NCBI GenBank assembly: GCA_000153745.1
Contig: DS022282.1
Location: forward strand, 1,879,161 to 1,943,160
Reading direction: 5' to 3'
Source of the DNA: Rhodobacterales bacterium HTCC2255
Lineage (GTDB): Bacteria; Pseudomonadota; Alphaproteobacteria; Rhodobacterales; Rhodobacteraceae
DNA: 64,000 nucleotides
In this document: piece after piece, positions 62,680 to 64,000 of the stretch
Position numbering within the stretch: position 1 is the stretch's first letter
How the letters are laid out: the number at the start of each line of letters is the position of its first letter
Made by a program: the position numbers and the translations under genes
The notes under the pieces: generated by a model
Seen by the model: only the letters and a program-made list of their open reading frames with translations
Told to the model about the DNA's origin: nothing
Databases searched by the model: none

Positions 62680-63278
62680 TTTGGACGGTCTAATTCATAA
62701 ACCTCAGATATAGTTGCATAATCCTTATAGCCCAGCCGCGCGATTGGGCGATATTTTGTTATGTCTAACTTACCATTTATGATAAATTCATCTTTAATGT
62801 GAACAGCAGTTACTAGCCCAATTACCCATTTGCTTGTACCAGGTAAAGTTATAATATCATGTAACTTGCACTCTAAAGAAACGGGTGCTTCAGTTACAAA
62901 GGGTGCTGAGACTGTTACTCCCTTAGATTGATTTAAACCAGCAATTTCATACTCGTTTTCGCTATGTGGAAAGTGGCCAGAAGAAATATTCATTTGATTT
63001 TTCAAAGCTTCAGAAACTATGCTTACGCAAAAATTACCAGTTGCTTTAATATTACTTAAACTGTCTTTTGGTTCGTCAATGCCTACTTTAGAGGGACCAG
63101 ATCCAAAGCCAATTATTGGTGGACTATCTTGCATACCATTAAAAAAAGAATATGGGGCAAGATTAGTCCGCCCTTCATTATCAATTGTTGAGATCCACGC
63201 AATTGGTCTTGGTGCGACTATTGCTTTGAATGGATTATATTTTAGACCATGGTCATTAACTTCAGTTGTATAAAACAT
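62676..63278 (-). CDS. Flavin reductase-like FMN-binding split-barrel protein
   Basis: This 200-aa protein of the flavin reductase-like family starts with FKAIVAPRPIAWISTID, the FMN-binding strand signature, and continues NLAPYSFFNGMQDSPPIIG. Such proteins bind FMN and reduce flavin, or act as unassigned oxidoreductases. I chose ATG 63278 (AGGA 8 nt ahead); GTG 63299 would add seven residues. It is the first gene of the minus-strand group with the phosphatase, mtnP and apt. Confidence 0.85.
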   Translation of the reverse strand: MFYTTEVNDHGLKYNPFKAIVAPRPIAWISTIDNEGRTNLAPYSFFNGMQDSPPIIGFGSGPSKVGIDEPKDSLSNIKATGNFCVSIVSEALKNQMNISSGHFPHSENEYEIAGLNQSKGVTVSAPFVTEAPVSLECKLHDIITLPGTSKWVIGLVTAVHIKDEFIINGKLDITKYRPIARLGYKDYATISEVYELDRPK

Positions 63279-63364
63279 CTGGCTATTCCTAGTTTTCACG
63301 TTTGCTCAATTCTTAACGACATGCTATCCGCAATGCTAGGGTAAGAAGTGCAAAACGATTAGAT

Positions 63365-63856
63365 ATGTACGAAATAAAACAAGAAAAAAAAGAAGACTGG
63401 TGGGATGTTGAAAGTTTACTTGATCTTTCTTTTGCTCCGGGCAGGGAGGCATTAAGTTCCTATAGGCTTCGTGATGGCGTTTTGCCAGTTGCTAAGCTTT
63501 GTCTTGTCGCTCGAGATTTTGATGGAATTATTGGTGGCTCAATTAGATTTTGGCCAGTTCAAATTGGTTGTAATAAAGCTAGAGCTCTATTGTTAGGTCC
63601 AATCGCTGTTCATCCAACGCGGCAAGGTGAGGGTGTTGGCGGCGAATTAATACGGTCTGCTTTAACTTTAGCAAAAAAAGATGGATGGACACGAATTGTT
63701 TTAATCGGTGACGAAATATATTACAATAAATTTGGATTTAAAAAATCTAATTTTTTGAGATTTCCACCTCCAACGAATCCCAACAGATTATTATATCTAG
63801 AATTAAAGCCAGATGCTTTTAAGGATGTGAATGGAGAAATACAGCGATCTGAGTAA
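63365..63856 (+). CDS. GNAT N-acetyltransferase
   Basis: This 163-aa protein has the GNAT acetyl-CoA site LLLGPIAVHPTRQGEGVGGELIRSA-type at about residues 75-98 (key V-x-P-x-x-Q-G-x-G-V-G) and the end strand IYYNKFGFKKSN. This small GNAT type is common in alphaproteobacteria with unknown substrate. It is divergent from the flavin reductase gene across a gap of about 85 nt and has its own promoter region. Confidence 0.85.
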   Translation: MYEIKQEKKEDWWDVESLLDLSFAPGREALSSYRLRDGVLPVAKLCLVARDFDGIIGGSIRFWPVQIGCNKARALLLGPIAVHPTRQGEGVGGELIRSALTLAKKDGWTRIVLIGDEIYYNKFGFKKSNFLRFPPPTNPNRLLYLELKPDAFKDVNGEIQRSE

Positions 63857-63871
63857 TTATAAACTTTTGGG

Positions 63872-64000
63872 CTAGTTCTTATTACGCAACCATTCAACCA
63901 AATGACCTCGAACCGATTGGGCACCTGATTTGCGTGCTTCGTTAATTATTATTCGAGCTTCATTTAGGTCTGTTTTTAGAAGTATATTTTTTACGGGGCC
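63872..64000 (-). CDS. C-terminal end of an unidentified gene, cut by the window edge
   Basis: An open frame enters from beyond base 64000 on the minus strand and ends at TAG 63874-63872, giving the last 42 residues. They look like a helical, soluble protein end (VKNILLKTDLNEARIIINEA, then SVRGHLVEWLRNKN). I do not recognise the family. It converges with the GNAT gene with a gap of 15 nt. The alternative frame through here (63721-63924) conflicts with the GNAT gene. Confidence 0.55.
   Translation of the reverse strand, partial: GPVKNILLKTDLNEARIIINEARKSGAQSVRGHLVEWLRNKN

Noticed and set aside
63721..63924. 67-codon minus-strand frame at the right end
   Set aside because: It overlaps the GNAT gene. 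A different frame (63872-64000) stays open to the window edge, stops between genes and gives a plausible protein end.

Overview
The window looks like chromosomal DNA of an AT-rich alphaproteobacterium, probably a marine, streamlined, aerobic heterotroph. That placement is inference. It rests on the order coxB, ctaB, a 57-aa gene, ctaG, coxC, surf1, thrC, M16 peptidase; on the families DUF1489 and DUF1467; on a short HisG paired with HisZ; and on very tight gene packing with 1-8 nt overlaps. I see no rRNA, prophage, insertion sequence, integrase or CRISPR array. One tRNA (Gln, UUG) is present. No gene-free stretch exceeds 300 bases. The longest gaps are about 290 nt before the Mrp operon (promoter candidate), about 245 nt before the sulfonate-type binding protein, about 210 nt before aspS, and about 160 nt between leuA and its leader peptide.

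Layout: 1-2.4 kb is the end of a polyamine ABC transporter (PotH fragment, PotI) and a PLP omega-aminotransferase. 2.4-4.6 kb holds tRNA-Gln, a HI0933/YhiN-type flavoprotein and kdsA. 4.9-12.6 kb is a ten-gene Mrp-type cation/proton antiporter operon in an unusual arrangement: E, F, G, an MbhD/MbhE-like protein, B, C, three D/A-type subunits and one unknown small membrane protein. 12.6-21.8 kb has an SseB-like gene and, on the minus strand, leuA with a leucine-rich leader peptide, then mreB-mreC-mreD-PBP2-rodA and a 2-hydroxyacid dehydrogenase translationally coupled to rodA.

21.9-32.5 kb carries an SDR, a periplasmic MORN-repeat protein, nadE, a glutamyl-tRNA synthetase, a taurine/sulfonate-type ABC transporter and a long acyl-CoA dehydrogenase. 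32.7-45.6 kb carries dnaE, slyX, hisS-hisZ-hisG-panC, DUF1489, a GMC oxidoreductase, pxpA and aspS. 45.7-51.6 kb carries a DUF2158/RGG-tail protein, DUF1467, an unknown membrane protein, topA and tldD. 51.8-60.7 kb is the cytochrome c oxidase cluster without subunit I, then surf1, thrC, an M16 peptidase, a GNAT and a GlcD-type flavoprotein. 60.7-64 kb has a purine/methylthioadenosine salvage cluster, another GNAT and a gene fragment at the edge.

The most notable signal is a previously unlisted 30-codon ORF upstream of leuA, with 8 leucine codons in its last 13 codons and two mutually exclusive RNA stems after it: a probable leucine attenuator. Others are the Mrp variant with three antiporter-like subunits, the permease with an extra periplasmic domain, and the RGG-box protein.
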